Origin: Clostridia bacterium
Lineage (GTDB): Bacteria > Bacillota > Clostridia > Oscillospirales > Acutalibacteraceae
Assembly: GCA_900767025.1 (NCBI GenBank)
Contig: CAAFXS010000062.1
Location: 1-64,000, forward strand
DNA: 64,000 bases
Reading direction: 5' to 3'
In this document: positions 22,288 through 31,270 of the stretch, piece after piece
How the letters are laid out: each line of letters begins with the position of its first letter
Position numbering within the stretch: position 1 is the stretch's first letter
Translations under genes and position numbers: made by a program
The notes under the pieces: model-generated
Database searches by the model: none
What the model saw: only the letters and a program-made list of their open reading frames with translations
Told to the model about the DNA's origin: nothing

Positions 22288-23505
22288 TTAATAGTTTGTA
22301 ACCTTAATTGTATTTATAACATCAAAGCCATCAAGCTTTTTTGTAAGCTCATTTTCTGTCATAATATCGGTGATAAAGGCAACCTCGTCAGAGGGCTGAC
22401 CCTTTCTTGAAAGGAATTTAACCTCTGAAAAAACGGAGCTAACCTGATTACAGCTTGCCTTTGCACGAACATAGAAGGGCATTTTGATTGCCTCTTTGTA
22501 ATCAACAACATAATCCTCGTCGCCGGCGCCCCAGCCGAAAATCTTTTTCCTTTCGGTATGCTTTGCGCAGTCGATAATGTCAGCTACAACAGCGGAAGCG
22601 GTGGGCAGCTTGCCTGCACCTGGACCGTAGAAGCAAACATCACCTACGGCATCGCCGCGAACAAGTATTGCATTGAACACATCCTTAACAGACGCCAGCT
22701 GAGAGCCGTTATATACTACTGCCGGGCTTACGAAAGCCGCAATGCTGTTTTCGTCAATATATTTAATCTGACCCAAAAGCTTAATAACACCGTTGGCAGA
22801 ATTGATATACGAAACATCCTCAAGGGTAATATTTGTGATGCCCTCTGTTTCAACCTGTGACGGATAAACATGCTTGCCGAAAGCAAGTGACGCAAGTATA
22901 CAAACCTTACGGCAGGCATCGTGACCCTCAACATCAGCGGTAGGGTCCTTCTCTGCATAGCCCTTATCCTGGGCAATCTTCAGTGCCTCCTCAAAGGACA
23001 TACCCTGCTCAATCATCATTGTGAGAATAAAGTTGGTTGTACCGTTAAGAATACCGGCAATGCCTTCAATATGATTAGCCGCAAGGCACTGTGTCAGCGG
23101 ACGGATAATAGGAATACCGCCGCCTACAGAAGCCTCAAACAGATAGTTAACGCCGTTTTTCTCGGCAGTCTGCAAAAGCTCAAGACCCTTCTGTGCAACT
23201 AACTCCTTATTTGATGTAACAACGCTTTTACCTGCCTCAAGCAGCTTCATTGTGAAATCAAATGCCGGGTTAACACCGCCCATGGTTTCAGCAACAATTT
23301 TAATTTCCTCATCCTTTAGAATATCGTTAAAATCCTTGGTGAACAGAGCCTGGTGGGGATCACCGGGGAAATCACGCAAATCAAGAATTTTTGCAACCTC
23401 CAAGGACTCGCCGCCTATTTTTTTCGGTATGGAGTCGCTGTGGCTTTCCACAACCTCCACAACTCCGGAACCAACTGTTCCGTAGCCCATAACTGCTATT
23501 TTCAT
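22288..23505 (-). CDS. hom: Homoserine dehydrogenase
   Basis: A 405-residue NAD(P)-dependent dehydrogenase making homoserine from aspartate semialdehyde. The nucleotide-binding start MGYGTVGSGVVEVVESH, the substrate segment GILNGTTNFILTMM and EKDPTADVEGHDACRK with its catalytic lysine neighbourhood are visible; a C-terminal ACT-like region (about 330-405) fits threonine feedback. It sits between the ACT protein (19 bases upstream) and aspartokinase, so the three genes form a threonine/methionine branch operon. Homoserine kinase and threonine synthase are not nearby. Confidence 0.95.
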   Translation of the reverse strand: MKIAVMGYGTVGSGVVEVVESHSDSIPKKIGGESLEVAKILDLRDFPGDPHQALFTKDFNDILKDEEIKIVAETMGGVNPAFDFTMKLLEAGKSVVTSNKELVAQKGLELLQTAEKNGVNYLFEASVGGGIPIIRPLTQCLAANHIEGIAGILNGTTNFILTMMIEQGMSFEEALKIAQDKGYAEKDPTADVEGHDACRKVCILASLAFGKHVYPSQVETEGITNITLEDVSYINSANGVIKLLGQIKYIDENSIAAFVSPAVVYNGSQLASVKDVFNAILVRGDAVGDVCFYGPGAGKLPTASAVVADIIDCAKHTERKKIFGWGAGDEDYVVDYKEAIKMPFYVRAKASCNQVSSVFSEVKFLSRKGQPSDEVAFITDIMTENELTKKLDGFDVINTIKVTNY

Positions 23506-23524
23506 TATATTCCCTCCTGATACA

Positions 23525-23956
23525 TTAAACAGCTTTAACGGAATTAATTCCGCTGATATTTTTTATGTTTTCCAAAAGCTCATCAATTGAAACGGTCATC
23601 TCCGTAATTCTCACGGTTACGGAAACATCGGCAACCGAATTAACAGGAACGCTCTGATTAACGGAAAGCACATTTGCCCCTGCCTTGTAAAGCTCGTTCA
23701 TCATTGCAGACAAAACGCCTGCGTTATCCCTAAGCTTTGCACTGATGGTTGCAGTGTCGCCGCTGTCATCACCGTTATATTCAAATATTGCGTCCTTGTA
23801 CTTATAATATGCACTTCTGGATATACCTGCCATTTTTGCCGCCTCTGACGCCGAGCCTGCCTCACCGGAGGCTATATAGCCCTTTGCCTCAATGACCTTG
23901 GAATACACCTCCGGCAAAATGGCGGAATTAACAAGATAATACTTTACCTTTTTCAT
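23525..23956 (-). CDS. ACT domain protein (UPF0735/PheB-like)
   Basis: A 143-residue protein of the UPF0735 family, named PheB in Bacillus. Residues 1-60 form a helix-turn-helix-like part (AAKMAGISRSAYYKYKDAIF); residues 70-143 are an ACT domain (ISAKLRDNAGVLSAMMNELY, VSVTVRITEM) likely to bind an amino acid. The gene heads the hom-lysC operon, a frequent arrangement in Clostridia, so regulation of this branch is plausible, though the family has no proven function. GGAGGAC upstream of the ATG lies in a small GC-rich hairpin. Confidence 0.85.
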   Translation of the reverse strand: MKKVKYYLVNSAILPEVYSKVIEAKGYIASGEAGSASEAAKMAGISRSAYYKYKDAIFEYNGDDSGDTATISAKLRDNAGVLSAMMNELYKAGANVLSVNQSVPVNSVADVSVTVRITEMTVSIDELLENIKNISGINSVKAV

Positions 23957-24009
23957 TGAATTGTCCTCCGCTCGCGGACATTTGTTTTACTGTGAAAAAC
24001 ACTTTCTAT

Positions 24010-24038
24010 ATATTATCAAAAAAGTCTGCGAGTATCAA
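24010..24038 (-). promoter_or_regulatory. Promoter for the ACT-hom-lysC operon
   Basis: Minus-strand TTGATA (24033-24038) and TAATAT (24010-24015) with a 17-base spacer. Confidence 0.55.
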
Positions 24039-24077
24039 GTATTATTTTAAAAAAATCTAAAAAAGTTGTTAATTTTC

Positions 24078-24106
24078 TTGATTATTGTATTATGTTGAAT
24101 TAAAAT
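24078..24106 (+). promoter_or_regulatory. Promoter for the AI-2E transporter gene
   Basis: TTGATT (24078-24083) and TAAAAT (24101-24106), 17 bases apart, ahead of an AAGGGAG ribosome site. Confidence 0.5.
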
Positions 24107-24140
24107 ATAAACATAAAATCTGTTTAAGGGAGTAGGGCTT

Positions 24141-25289
24141 ATGATGAACAGTGTTGAAAAAAGGCGAAACGCACTGATTAATATTGCTTTTTTTGCAGTA
24201 ATTCTGGGGCTTGTATATGCATTTTTTAAATACTGCTTCTGGCTTGCGGCTCCTTTTGTGCTTTCATTTTTCTTTGCGGTTATTCTGCAAAAGCCGCTGA
24301 GATTTCTTGACAAAAAGACAAAAAACAAGTGCCACACCCTTTGGTCCATACTTTTGGTGGTGCTTTCAATATGCGTAGTTTTGGTGCCTGTAATTCTTTT
24401 GCTCATAAGGCTCGGCAAGGAAATAGCCGATTTTGTGTCATATCTTGCTTCACAGCTTAACGACCTGCCTGCCTTTCTTGCGACGCTGGAAAAGGATTTG
24501 CTCAATCTGCTCAAATTCCTGCCTGACGGAATTTACACCTCTGTTTCGGACAAGATAACCGAGGCCTTCGGCAGACTTATTAACGATTTTGACATTTCAG
24601 CCCTTGGCATTAATATGGACACCATTAAAACAGGACTTACTACCGGCGTAAACGGCGTCTTTTCCGTTGCTAAAAATATTCCATCTGTTCTTATCGGAAT
24701 TGTTATCGGAATAATTGCCTGGATTTTCTTTACCAAGGATTACAGATATATAGTTAATTTCATCAAGCTCCAGCTTCCCGAGGGCAAAAAGGACGCTTTA
24801 AGTGAATTCAAAAAAATATTCTCAAACACCGTTTTAAAAATGGCTCGTGCATATGCACTGATTATGTTTATCACCTTCTGCGAGCTGTTCCTGGGCTTTA
24901 CAATTCTTACCCTAATCGGTGTAATGAACACAGGCTACATCTTTATTATAGCCATTGCCATTGCCGTGTTTGATATTCTTCCTGTTGCTGGCTCCGGCGG
25001 AATTTTAATTCCCTGGGCACTGATAAGTCTTATTACGGGAAATTTCGGTCAGGCAATCGGTTTGATTGTTATGTATGTGATTATTACGGTTATCCGTCAG
25101 TATATTGAGCCGAAAATAATGGGCAGCTCCCTGGGTGTTCACCCCATTGTTACTCTGGCAGGTCTCTATTTCGGCTTAAAGCTCTTCGGCTTTATGGGTA
25201 TGTTTATCGTTCCCATAACCGTTATGACAATAAAGGCACTGAACGACGCAGGCAGAATTCACCTGTACAACACACCCGAAAGAAACTGA
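24141..25289 (+). CDS. AI-2E family transporter (UPF0118)
   Basis: A 382-residue membrane protein with the family's pattern: two or three helices at the N-terminus (about 17-35, 38-53 and 65-87), a helical soluble stretch at about 95-160, then four to five helices ending near residue 370. The conserved GYIFIIAIAIAVFDILPVAGSG and RQYIEPKIMGSSLGVHPIV segments are clear. Members export small molecules or act as Na+/H+ antiporters; the AI-2 link of the name is not general. It is a single gene between two operons, with a ribosome site AAGGGAG and tandem ATGs at the start. Confidence 0.88.
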   Translation: MMNSVEKRRNALINIAFFAVILGLVYAFFKYCFWLAAPFVLSFFFAVILQKPLRFLDKKTKNKCHTLWSILLVVLSICVVLVPVILLLIRLGKEIADFVSYLASQLNDLPAFLATLEKDLLNLLKFLPDGIYTSVSDKITEAFGRLINDFDISALGINMDTIKTGLTTGVNGVFSVAKNIPSVLIGIVIGIIAWIFFTKDYRYIVNFIKLQLPEGKKDALSEFKKIFSNTVLKMARAYALIMFITFCELFLGFTILTLIGVMNTGYIFIIAIAIAVFDILPVAGSGGILIPWALISLITGNFGQAIGLIVMYVIITVIRQYIEPKIMGSSLGVHPIVTLAGLYFGLKLFGFMGMFIVPITVMTIKALNDAGRIHLYNTPERN

Positions 25290-25300
25290 ATAATTTTAAC

Positions 25301-25331
25301 AAAAAAGCAGTTCATTTTGAACTGCTTTTTT
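25301..25331. terminator. Bidirectional terminator
   Basis: AAAAAAGCAGTTCA (25301-25314) and TGAACTGCTTTTTT (25318-25331) form a perfect 14-bp stem with T-runs on both strands, serving the transporter and the leftward protease gene. Confidence 0.85.
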
Positions 25332-25332
25332 G

Positions 25333-28300
25333 CTATATCCAAATGTTTTTCTTAAACATTGCAAAATCCTTTGCGTTGATAATGTTATCCTGATTAATGT
25401 CAAAGATGAATCTGCTCTTTGCGGTGTCGGGTGTTTTGTTAATTTCGCCCTCGCCCCAGGCTTTAAGCAGGAGCCGTCCCGGAACAACCACACGAATACC
25501 TGCACATTCATACATTGCACCTCTGCCTGACGACATAACCGCAACGGCATAAAATTCACATTCCGAATAGGAAACCGTTGTGCAACCATCCACCGCATCT
25601 GTGCCCTGAGAGGTAACTACCACAGGCGTTGCGGAAATCCCCACACCGCTGCCGAAGGCGGTGAAAGCGGCTGTGGCATTTTCGCCCAAAACCGCAATAT
25701 TGTTCCTGCCGTTTCTCAGCTTAACATCAATCTGCGATATATTCGGTGCAAGGATAAAGCCTAAATTATCAAATTTAAGCTCGCCCACAGCGGTTGCCGA
25801 GGGTATCCAAACAATATCCGTTGTGGAATAATCACAGTAGGGATTGTTTATCATTGTATCCACCGTTGTTTTTGAAACAGTCGGGGAATAAAACGCCTGT
25901 GCATTTGGAAGATAAAATATACTTACAAACGGCATATTTACAAAAGCCGTGGAGGATATTTCAGTTACACTGTCAAGATAAATGTTTCTTACCAACGAGT
26001 AATTCAGCGACTTGGCATTAAGCTTGGCCGTAAAATTAGGCAAATCGAGAGTTCTTACATTGCAGTATTCCCCGAAAACTCCGTTGCTGTCCTTGAACTT
26101 TGTTATGCCGGGAGCATAGAAATTGTCGATATAGCACCCTTCAAGTGCACCTGAATAAAGCGAGGTCAGCTTTGAAACATCAAGGTAAAGCAAATTTGAA
26201 CATCCGTATAAGGCAGAAGAACGGATAGTTTTTATATCCCCAAAGGTGTAATCATACAAATAACTGCAGCCGTAAAACATACTTACACCAAGCTCGCTAA
26301 CCAAGGGCAGATTGCATTTAAAGAGCTTTGAGCCTTTAAACACCTCCTCATTTGAAAGAAGAGATATCTTTGCATTTGGCATATTAGCCTCCATCAAGCC
26401 GGAGTTTGAAAACAGGTTGCTTTTAAGAGAGGTTACATTTTCGCCGAAATCTATGTAATGGAGCTTGGTGCAGCCGTCAAAGGCAGATGCAGTTACTGTT
26501 TTCAGATTAGGCATAACCTCGTCCCTTAACTGAGAACAGCCCTGGAATACGCCCGTGCCTGCAAATGATGTAACGCCCTTGGCAGTAATATGCCTTAGCT
26601 TACTGCAATTCTTAAAGCAGCCTGCTCCTAACCTTGTTACACTGTCGGGCAAAACAACCCCGGTAAGCACGGCAGTTGTGGTTGACTCCTTAAACGCCTC
26701 GCTTAGCACTTCCGTGGGAGCTACTCCGTTAATGGTGTCGGGAACTATAAAATTCTTTTTAGTGCCCGTATATCCCGAAATAGCCGTGCCGGACATTGTG
26801 AAATCACTTTCATTGGCATAATACTGAATTTCATATTCGGCAGAGGTTATATTGCTTACATATTTTCCGTCTTTAACAAGGGCATAGGTGATAATCGTAT
26901 CTGCATCAACGGTAATGGGAGCAGTATATACATTTGTAGATGTGGCTTCCGGTATTACATTGCCTATTGTAAAGGATTTTCTATACACCAAGTCATACCC
27001 TGACGGAACATTAAAGCTGATTGTTTGTGAATTGTGATACAGCCCCGGCTTAACCGACGGCGATACAGGTGAAAGTGCCTTGCCGTCAATAAGATTTGCA
27101 AAGCTTAAAATACCGCAGCCGTAGTAAAGCTTATTATCCCGTGCAACAGGCACTGCACTGCTCCTTATTTTCTCCTTAACCTGACTCGGAGTATATTTTG
27201 GATGCTGCATCAGCACATAGGTGCAGGCGGCGCTGACAAAGGGGGTTGAAAAGGAGGTACCCGAATTACTCGAAGAATAACCACCGCCAAGCTTTGGAGC
27301 ATAAACACCTTCACCCGGTGCACACACATCAACACAGTTGCCGTAATCGGAAAAATCGCTGAAGCCATAGCTTGTTCCGTGGGAGCTGACGGTTATAACC
27401 TTTTCACAGCTTGCAGGGGTAGCATAATCGCAGGAAACGCCCTCGTTGCCAGCGGCACAGCAGACAGTTATGCCTGCATCCACCAGCTTGCTGACTGCAC
27501 TATCAAGAATACCGTCTTCAACATTAAGCAAATCATATCCGCCCAGGCTCATATTAACAACATCGGGCTTTTTGCTTTCGGCCAAAATATATTCACAGCA
27601 GGCAATTAAAGCCGAAGTTTCACAGGAGCCGTTTGCATCCAGCACCTTGTATGGCTTAACCTTAACATTATCGGGAGTTGACATTGCAATAATACCCGAC
27701 ACAAGCGTACCGTGGCCATTGTCGTCCATAGGGTCGTTTTCACCGCCGGAGGCACTGAAATTAACAGGGTTTTGTATGTACCTGCCTGTGCCGTTATAAA
27801 TACTGTGGGTGTAGTCAATACCCGTGTCCATAACGCCAACCACAATATCACTGTAAGCAGTACCGCTATTTGCAAAAATATCCTTTGTATAATTTGCACC
27901 GCTGTCGTTATAGGCGTAGTTATTATTCACACCGCTGTCATATTCCGCACTGCTCATATACAGGATATTGTCCTTTGAAACCGTGTAGCCCTTTGCTTTA
28001 AGCGTGTTAAAGTCCTCGTTCATTGCGTCCCTGTCTTCATACTGCAAAACGGCGATATCGTCATAGTAAACACTGTCAACCGCACTGACATTTTTAAGCT
28101 GTCTGCCTGTTTTGACAATAAGGCGGTTTTCATATGCGCTGAACACAGGCTTGTTATCCCTGTCAAATTTATCTACGGCTTCAAGATAAGTATAATCCTC
28201 GCTGAAGGATTTTACCTTTTCGCAAAACTCATCAATGCTTACGGTGTAACCCTTATTTCCGAAAGCATTTTTATTTATCAGTAAATTGCAGGGGATAATT

Positions 28301-28350
28301 AAAAGAACAGCCAAAATCAGCGACAAAGCCGCATATATCTTCTTTTTCAT
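25333..28350 (-). CDS. Secreted subtilisin-like protease with BspA-type leucine-rich repeats and a half dockerin
   Basis: A 1005-residue exported protein. After a signal peptide (about 1-24) and a prodomain-like stretch, the S8 peptidase domain has Asp175 (VMDTG), His213 (NGHGT), the oxyanion Asn302 (AAGNEG) and Ser366 (GTSFSTP), so it looks active. Residues about 440-520 resemble a chitobiase-like beta domain (SPVSPSVKPGLYHNSQTISF). Residues about 530-850 are BspA-like repeats such as VVLPDSVTRLGAGCFKNC, used for binding. The last 30 residues, FDINQDNIINAKDFAMFKKN, match one calcium-binding half of a dockerin. No wall anchor is seen. It is a single gene with its own promoter (28403-28430). 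Confidence 0.88.
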   Translation of the reverse strand: MKKKIYAALSLILAVLLIIPCNLLINKNAFGNKGYTVSIDEFCEKVKSFSEDYTYLEAVDKFDRDNKPVFSAYENRLIVKTGRQLKNVSAVDSVYYDDIAVLQYEDRDAMNEDFNTLKAKGYTVSKDNILYMSSAEYDSGVNNNYAYNDSGANYTKDIFANSGTAYSDIVVGVMDTGIDYTHSIYNGTGRYIQNPVNFSASGGENDPMDDNGHGTLVSGIIAMSTPDNVKVKPYKVLDANGSCETSALIACCEYILAESKKPDVVNMSLGGYDLLNVEDGILDSAVSKLVDAGITVCCAAGNEGVSCDYATPASCEKVITVSSHGTSYGFSDFSDYGNCVDVCAPGEGVYAPKLGGGYSSSNSGTSFSTPFVSAACTYVLMQHPKYTPSQVKEKIRSSAVPVARDNKLYYGCGILSFANLIDGKALSPVSPSVKPGLYHNSQTISFNVPSGYDLVYRKSFTIGNVIPEATSTNVYTAPITVDADTIITYALVKDGKYVSNITSAEYEIQYYANESDFTMSGTAISGYTGTKKNFIVPDTINGVAPTEVLSEAFKESTTTAVLTGVVLPDSVTRLGAGCFKNCSKLRHITAKGVTSFAGTGVFQGCSQLRDEVMPNLKTVTASAFDGCTKLHYIDFGENVTSLKSNLFSNSGLMEANMPNAKISLLSNEEVFKGSKLFKCNLPLVSELGVSMFYGCSYLYDYTFGDIKTIRSSALYGCSNLLYLDVSKLTSLYSGALEGCYIDNFYAPGITKFKDSNGVFGEYCNVRTLDLPNFTAKLNAKSLNYSLVRNIYLDSVTEISSTAFVNMPFVSIFYLPNAQAFYSPTVSKTTVDTMINNPYCDYSTTDIVWIPSATAVGELKFDNLGFILAPNISQIDVKLRNGRNNIAVLGENATAAFTAFGSGVGISATPVVVTSQGTDAVDGCTTVSYSECEFYAVAVMSSGRGAMYECAGIRVVVPGRLLLKAWGEGEINKTPDTAKSRFIFDINQDNIINAKDFAMFKKNIWI

Positions 28351-28402
28351 AGCACATACCTCCTGCTGATTGTTCTGTAAAAAGCTGTAATATCACGAGT
28401 CT

Positions 28403-28430
28403 ATTATATCATAGCTCAAAGGAAAAACAA
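28403..28430 (-). promoter_or_regulatory. Promoter for the subtilisin-like protease
   Basis: Minus-strand TTGTTT (28425-28430) and TATAAT (28403-28408), 16 bases apart; a GGAGG site precedes the ATG. Confidence 0.5.
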
Positions 28431-28442
28431 ATAAAATTATTA

Positions 28443-28481
28443 TAAAAAAAACAAAGCAGGGGCATCATTGCTCCTGCTTTG
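28443..28481 (-). terminator. Terminator of the iolG-iolD-iolE operon
   Basis: CAAAGCAGGGGC (28452-28463) pairs with GCTCCTGCTTTG (28470-28481). Read leftward, the stem is followed by a run of eight T. Confidence 0.85.
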
Positions 28482-28496
28482 CGTGAAATTTGAAAA

Positions 28497-29396
28497 TTAT
28501 AAGCCTGCTTTTTCGGCAATGTACTTTCTCGCCTTAACTGCGTACTCAAAGGGGTTTGCCTTGGCAGGGTCCTGCTCTGCCTCAACTACTACCCAGCCTT
28601 CGTAATCATTTTCGGCAAGGATATCGAAAATCGGTTTAAAATCAACATCGCCGTCACCGGGTACTGTGAACACGCCTGCTCTTACAGCATCAAGGAAGGA
28701 CATATGGTTTGGAACAACCTGATTGTTGTAAACATCAAGGCGGACATCCTTAAGATGAACATGCTTAATGCGGTTAACATATTTCCTGAGCACAGGCTCC
28801 GGGTCAATACCTGCAAAGGTAAGATGACCTGAGTCAAAAAGAAGATAAACAAGTTCAGGGTCTGTCATTTCCATAAGCTTATCAATTTCCTCAACGGTCT
28901 GCACACCTGTTCCCATATGATGATGAACGGTGAAGAACATACCCTTTGACTTGGCATAGGCACCCATTTCGTTAAAGCCTTTAACAACAACTGCCCATTC
29001 TTCGTCGGTATAAACAGGCTTTTCGTCAAGAATTGACTTGTCAAGGCAGCCCTGAATTGAATTGCCCTGCTCGGAAACGCCTACAACCCTTGCGCCTAAC
29101 TTATAAAGCTTGTCGCAGTGAGCCTTAAATGCCTCAATAGTTTCCTCATAAGGCTTTGAGGTCAGGTATGATGAAAACCAGGCGTTACAAATCTGAAGTC
29201 CTCTTATATCAAGATAGGGCTTTAAAACATCCGGGTCTGAAGGGTATTTGTTACCGATTTCAGAGCCCTTAAAGCCTGCAAGAGCCATTTCGCTGATGCA
29301 CTGCTCAAAAGAATTTTCAGCACCCAAATCGGGCATATCATCGTTAGTCCAGCCGATAGGGGCAATAGCAAGTTTTACTTTATCGGGATTAAGCAT
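28497..29396 (-). CDS. iolE: Inosose dehydratase (IolE-like)
   Basis: A 299-residue TIM-barrel protein of the sugar phosphate isomerase/epimerase family, matching myo-inosose-2 dehydratase, the second step of inositol breakdown. The start KLAIAPIGWTNDDMPDLG is typical of IolE. Metal-binding positions are visible in the FTVHHHMGTGVQT, YLLFDSGHLTFAGID and HVHLKDVR segments and the final VVVEAEQDP. It is the last gene of the iolG-iolD-iolE operon, 18 bases after iolD, and is followed by a strong terminator. Confidence 0.9.
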   Translation of the reverse strand: MLNPDKVKLAIAPIGWTNDDMPDLGAENSFEQCISEMALAGFKGSEIGNKYPSDPDVLKPYLDIRGLQICNAWFSSYLTSKPYEETIEAFKAHCDKLYKLGARVVGVSEQGNSIQGCLDKSILDEKPVYTDEEWAVVVKGFNEMGAYAKSKGMFFTVHHHMGTGVQTVEEIDKLMEMTDPELVYLLFDSGHLTFAGIDPEPVLRKYVNRIKHVHLKDVRLDVYNNQVVPNHMSFLDAVRAGVFTVPGDGDVDFKPIFDILAENDYEGWVVVEAEQDPAKANPFEYAVKARKYIAEKAGL

Positions 29397-29414
29397 TTTG
29401 TTTGTTACCTTTCA

Positions 29415-31268
29415 TTAATAGTCAAATGTTTTCTTGATATTATCCTGCATATCCTTGTAGGCGGCGGCTACCGTTTCACTTGTGGAAACCTCGGCAACAC
29501 CCACTCTCCACCAGGATTCAAAGCCCGGTGTCATTGTTTTAGGCAGAACCTTAATATCAAACAAGCAGGAAACATTCTGCTTTTGTGCGTCCTTAAGAGC
29601 CTCACGAAGCTCATCGGAGGTACGGCAGGTGTAAGCCTTACAGCCGTAGCCCTCTGCAATTTTTGCAAAGTCGATGGCGATTTCGTCACCGTCAAGCATA
29701 CCTGTTACGGGATTTCTGGCACGGAAAACAGTACCGAAGGTATCTGTGCCCTGGTTGTTCTGGAGATTTTCAATACAACCCCAGCCCATATTGTCAAAAA
29801 CGCATACATTAATTTTAAGTCCCTCCTGCAGGGAGGTGTAAAGCTCGCTGTGACCCATAAGGAAGGAGCCGTCACCGCAGAAGGTGTAAACCTGTGACTG
29901 AGGCTCTGCCAACTTTGCACCCAGTGCACCGTTAACCTCATAACCCATATTGGAATAACCGTATTCCATATGGTATGTACCTCTGTTTTTAGGTCTGAAA
30001 AGCCTTTGCATATCACCCGGCAGAGAGCCTGAAGAGCCAACGGCAATAGCGTCGTCCTCCATAAACTCGTTAATTATACCAAGTGCCAAGGTCTGATTAA
30101 GTCCGCCCTCTAATTCTGTTGAATAATACTCGTCAACAATAGCGTCCCACTCCGCCTTTGCCTTTGCAATTTCGTCCGTGTAAGCACTCTTGTAACCGTC
30201 GCAGGCGTCAATCAAAGCAGTAACTGCCTCTCTTGCATCGGCAATAATTGCCTCGGCATCCATTTTATATGCGTCAAAGGGACAGATATTAATGCCAAGC
30301 ACCTTTCTGTTTTCGTTAAAGAGCCACTTTGATGCGGTGGTGAAATCGGAAAATCTTGTGCCCACACCGATAACCAAATCCGCATCCTTGGCAACAACAT
30401 TTGCCGCCTTGCCGCCTGTTACACCGATACCACCCAGGTTAAGAGGATGCTTCCAGTCAATAATGCCCTTGCCTGCCTGTGTTTCGGCAATAGGAATATT
30501 ATACTTTTCGGCAAATTCCAAAAGCTGAGCCTCGGCACCGCTGTATCTGACACCGCCGCCGCAAACGATAATCGGCTTTTTAGCCTCTTTGATAAGGGCA
30601 GACGCTCTCTCAAGCTGTGATGCAGAAATAGGCCTTCTGTCCATATGCCAAACTCTTTTGGCAAGGAAATGGTCGGGATAATCGTAGGCCTCGCCCTCAA
30701 CATCCTGGGGCATTGCAAGGCAAACTGCACCTGTGTCGGCAGGGTCGGTAAGAACACGCATTGCATTAAGACAGGCAGTCATAAGCTGTTCAGGCCTTAC
30801 AATTCTGTCGAAATAGTGGCAAACGCCCTTAAATGCATCGTTAACCGTGCTTCCGTAGTTGTCAAAAAACTCTGCCTGCTGCAAAACAGGATCGGGCTGA
30901 CGGCAGGCAAAGGTGTCGCCGGGGAGCACCAAAAGAGGTATTCTGTTAGCAGTCGCACAACCGCAGGCAGTTACCATATTTGTTGCACCGGGACCGATGG
31001 AGGAAACGCAGGGGATAATTGCTTTTCTGTCCTTTTGCTTTGCGTAGGCAACAGCGGCAAGAGCCATATTTTGCTCATTTTTGCCCTGATAGAATTTAAG
31101 ATTGTGGCCGCCCTGCTCAAGAGCCTGACCCACACCTACTACGCAACCGTGACCGAAAATGCCGAAGATACCCTCAACAAACTTTGTTTCAACTCCGTCA
31201 CATTCAATATACTGATTGTCAAGGAACTTAACAAGTGCCTGTGACATTGTAAGTCTTGTTCTTTTCAT
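29415..31268 (-). CDS. iolD: 3D-trihydroxycyclohexane-1,2-dione hydrolase
   Basis: A 617-residue thiamine diphosphate enzyme that opens the ring of the inositol-derived dione to give 5-deoxyglucuronate. It has the three-domain layout of the acetolactate synthase family: an N-terminal domain with GIFGIFGHGCVVGVGQALEQ and the conserved glutamate region, a middle domain (PIIVCGGGVRYSGA), and a C-terminal domain with the cofactor motif FCGDGSFLMGHSELYTSLQE. Length and sequence fit IolD rather than acetolactate synthase. It starts 2 bases after iolG and precedes iolE, so translation is probably coupled. Confidence 0.94.
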   Translation of the reverse strand: MKRTRLTMSQALVKFLDNQYIECDGVETKFVEGIFGIFGHGCVVGVGQALEQGGHNLKFYQGKNEQNMALAAVAYAKQKDRKAIIPCVSSIGPGATNMVTACGCATANRIPLLVLPGDTFACRQPDPVLQQAEFFDNYGSTVNDAFKGVCHYFDRIVRPEQLMTACLNAMRVLTDPADTGAVCLAMPQDVEGEAYDYPDHFLAKRVWHMDRRPISASQLERASALIKEAKKPIIVCGGGVRYSGAEAQLLEFAEKYNIPIAETQAGKGIIDWKHPLNLGGIGVTGGKAANVVAKDADLVIGVGTRFSDFTTASKWLFNENRKVLGINICPFDAYKMDAEAIIADAREAVTALIDACDGYKSAYTDEIAKAKAEWDAIVDEYYSTELEGGLNQTLALGIINEFMEDDAIAVGSSGSLPGDMQRLFRPKNRGTYHMEYGYSNMGYEVNGALGAKLAEPQSQVYTFCGDGSFLMGHSELYTSLQEGLKINVCVFDNMGWGCIENLQNNQGTDTFGTVFRARNPVTGMLDGDEIAIDFAKIAEGYGCKAYTCRTSDELREALKDAQKQNVSCLFDIKVLPKTMTPGFESWWRVGVAEVSTSETVAAAYKDMQDNIKKTFDY

Positions 31269-31270
31269 AA

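Noticed and set aside
21039..24060. Lysine riboswitch or T-box before the hom-lysC operon
   Set aside because: The leader is under 60 bases and lacks the needed conserved segments.
30645..31244. Rightward 199-codon open frame
   Set aside because: It is the complement of iolD and shows no domain or ribosome site.
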